A DNA stretch of 54,881 nt from Phenylobacterium sp. (GTDB lineage Bacteria > Pseudomonadota > Alphaproteobacteria > Caulobacterales > Caulobacteraceae), in the NCBI RefSeq assembly GCF_004799395.1, contig NZ_SSMZ01000020.1:1-54881 (forward strand), in the 5' to 3' direction. A model generated the notes under the pieces. The model ran no database searches. It was not told where the DNA came from and saw nothing but the letters and a program-made list of their open reading frames with translations. Shown one piece after another: positions 52,545-54,881 of the stretch (within the stretch, counting starts at the first letter, position 1; every line of letters starts with the position of its first letter). Both the position numbers and the translations under genes were made by a program.

Positions 52545-52973
52545 ATGCTTGTCTCCCAAATCCTGCGCTCGAAGGGCGATAGCGTCTTCACCATCGCCCC
52601 CACAGAGACCATCGCGGCGGTGGCGGCGCTGCTGAATTCCAGAAAGGTCGGCGCGCTGGTGGTGCTCGACGCCGAACAGGTCGTCGGCATCGTCTCGGAG
52701 CGTGACGTGGTGCGCGCACTTGCCAACGGCGGCGCGGCTGCGCTTGGACGGCCGGTCTCCGGCGTCATGACGAAGGACGTCCTCTTCGCCCAGCCGGGCG
52801 AGACGGTCGATTCGCTGCTCGGCCGCATGACCGACCGGCGGATCCGGCACCTGCCGGTCTGCGAAAAGGAGCGGCTCGTCGGCATCGTCTCGATCGGCGA
52901 CCTGGTAAAGTCGAAGATCAGCGAGGTCGAGGCCGAGGCCGACGGGCTAAAGGCCTATATCGCCGCCAGCTGA
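52545..52973 (+). CDS. CBS-domain protein (two tandem CBS)
   Basis: VAALLNSRKVGALVVLDAEQVVGIVSERDVVRALA...LGRMTDRRIRHLPVCEKERLVGIVSIGDLVKSKI; SD GAGGAA upstream of ATG 52545. Confidence 0.93.
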   Translation: MLVSQILRSKGDSVFTIAPTETIAAVAALLNSRKVGALVVLDAEQVVGIVSERDVVRALANGGAAALGRPVSGVMTKDVLFAQPGETVDSLLGRMTDRRIRHLPVCEKERLVGIVSIGDLVKSKISEVEAEADGLKAYIAAS

Positions 52974-53401
52974 ACGATCGGACCGCTGCTGGCGGCCACG
53001 GCGGCCTCCAGACTATAGGCCTCAAGGACCTCGGCGGTGGCGTCGCGGGCCCGCGCCAGCGCCTCGCGCAGCGCGCAGGCCGCCAGGTCCGGGCAATCGT
53101 CGCACTTACGCAGGCCGAGTCGCGGGCTCACGCAGGGGGCCAGCGCCAAGGGGCCGTCCACCACGCGGATCACCTCGGCGAAGCTGATCTCCGCCGGTGC
53201 GCGCGCCAGGAGGTAGCCGCCGAACTTGCCGCGCCGGCTGGTGACCAGGTGCTGGCGCGACAGCTCCAGAAGAATCGCCTCCAGGAATTTGCGCGGAGCG
53301 TCGGCTCGTAGCGCCAGCTCGCCCGCGGTCAGTTGCGCGCCGTCGGCGCGGGCCAGCTCCACGAGCGCCCGCAGCGCGTACTTCGCCTTTTGCGACAACA
53401 T
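52955..53401 (-). CDS. Rrf2-family transcriptional regulator with Cys cluster
   Basis: MLSQKAKYALRALVELARADGAQLTAGELALRADAPRKFLEAILLELSRQHLVTSRRGKFGGYLLAR; C...KCDDCPDLAAC. Confidence 0.92.
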   Translation of the reverse strand: MLSQKAKYALRALVELARADGAQLTAGELALRADAPRKFLEAILLELSRQHLVTSRRGKFGGYLLARAPAEISFAEVIRVVDGPLALAPCVSPRLGLRKCDDCPDLAACALREALARARDATAEVLEAYSLEAAVAASSGPIVQLAAI

Positions 53402-53506
53402 TCCCGATGGCTCCGTTCGGCGTCCTTCATAGGCCCCGCGCACGGGGCGGCAAGGGGCGGGGCCGTGTGACGGACCCATGAAATTCATTCCGCTCAAAGA
53501 CGGCGA

Positions 53507-53535
53507 TTGACAGTCAGGGGGGCGACCCCTAGATA
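53507..53535 (+). promoter_or_regulatory. rrn promoter P1
   Basis: TTGACA (53507-53512), 17-nt spacer, TAGATA (53530-53535), GC-rich discriminator. Confidence 0.8.
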
Positions 53536-53750
53536 CCGCCTCCCGCTCGGGCGGGGCCTAACCGGAGTGGTTCGAAGGGGGAGAAATTCCCCTTGCAATT
53601 CCCCTCTAGATGGGTATTTTCCCGAGCCTCAATCGAATCGCTACCGACTGTATGAGGGTTGCCCCTCGGCGGCCCGGTGTGGTTTTTGCGCTTTTTTCTG
53701 GGAGACCTTCGGGACTTTCAGAGGTTTGCGGAAAAGTCCGAAAGGACTGA

Positions 53751-53779
53751 TTGACACCAAAGAGGTCGGCCACTAGATA
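53751..53779 (+). promoter_or_regulatory. rrn promoter P2
   Basis: TTGACA (53751-53756), 17-nt spacer, TAGATA (53774-53779), GC-rich discriminator. Confidence 0.85.
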
Positions 53780-53831
53780 GCCGCCTCCGCCGGCCACCGG
53801 CGCTAAACAGTGGGGCGGGCGAAAGCCAGTC

Positions 53832-53850
53832 GGGTCTTTGACATCGTTGA
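53832..53850 (+). promoter_or_regulatory. rrn leader boxA-like antitermination region
   Basis: GGGTCTTTGACATCGTTGAATTGGAAAGAGAAACG resembles the conserved alphaproteobacterial rrn leader. Confidence 0.5.
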
Positions 53851-54070
53851 ATTGGAAAGAGAAACGCAGGCGGCGGTGTCCTGGCGGTTACCCTAACCAG
53901 GTAACCTCGACACTGACGAAATCTGCGGTCTCTTGAAGACACACCATGAATATCAATTCCCTTGGGCTTCGGCCTCGGGGCATCGATGTGAATGGGAACT
54001 CGTCAAGAACTAAAGATGACTATGCCAGTCAGTATCTTCGGATACTGAGGACGCTAGGTCAGTGCTCAAC

Positions 54071-54881
<811 letters not shown>

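Overview
The window is a GC-rich alphaproteobacterial chromosome segment. The partial 16S rRNA at its right end and the gene content point to Caulobacteraceae, probably Phenylobacterium-like. It is densely coding and mostly ordinary metabolism and transport. Main blocks, left to right: FKBP PPIase; ABC-2 exporter with a GntR/YtrA-type regulator; Tat amidase; hybrid histidine kinase; sugar-phosphate isomerase-like protein; a complete cobalamin-riboswitch / TonB receptor / BtuFCD B12-uptake operon; Fe/Mn SOD; VOC protein; N-formylglutamate amidohydrolase divergent from two transglutaminase-like proteins; a redoxin / cytochrome c / PHM-like / EF-hand lipoprotein; MFS; both methylmalonyl-CoA mutase subunits; nitronate monooxygenase; a sulfate ABC operon; M1 aminopeptidase; alkylsulfatase; MFS+MarR; PhoH; gamma-carbonic anhydrase; enoyl-CoA hydratase; GMC oxidoreductase; an FkbH-like HAD-IIIC protein with a 2OG-Fe(II) oxygenase and an M16 peptidase; rhomboid; PLC-like phosphoesterase; CBS protein; Rrf2 regulator; and the rrn promoter/leader with the 5' part of 16S. 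I see no CRISPR array, transposase, integrase, prophage or tRNA gene. The best second-look items are: (i) the FkbH/2OG-oxygenase/M16 cassette, whose FkbH N-terminus looks PqqD/RRE-like; (ii) an ncRNA or attenuator candidate with an intrinsic terminator just before phoH; (iii) a hairpin-rich leader before the sulfate operon; (iv) three overlapping small ORFs missed by standard calling; (v) four convergent gene pairs whose stop codons share a palindrome, and one divergent pair whose start codons share one; (vi) tandem rrn promoters flanking competing hairpins. All functional claims come from reading motifs; no database search was run.
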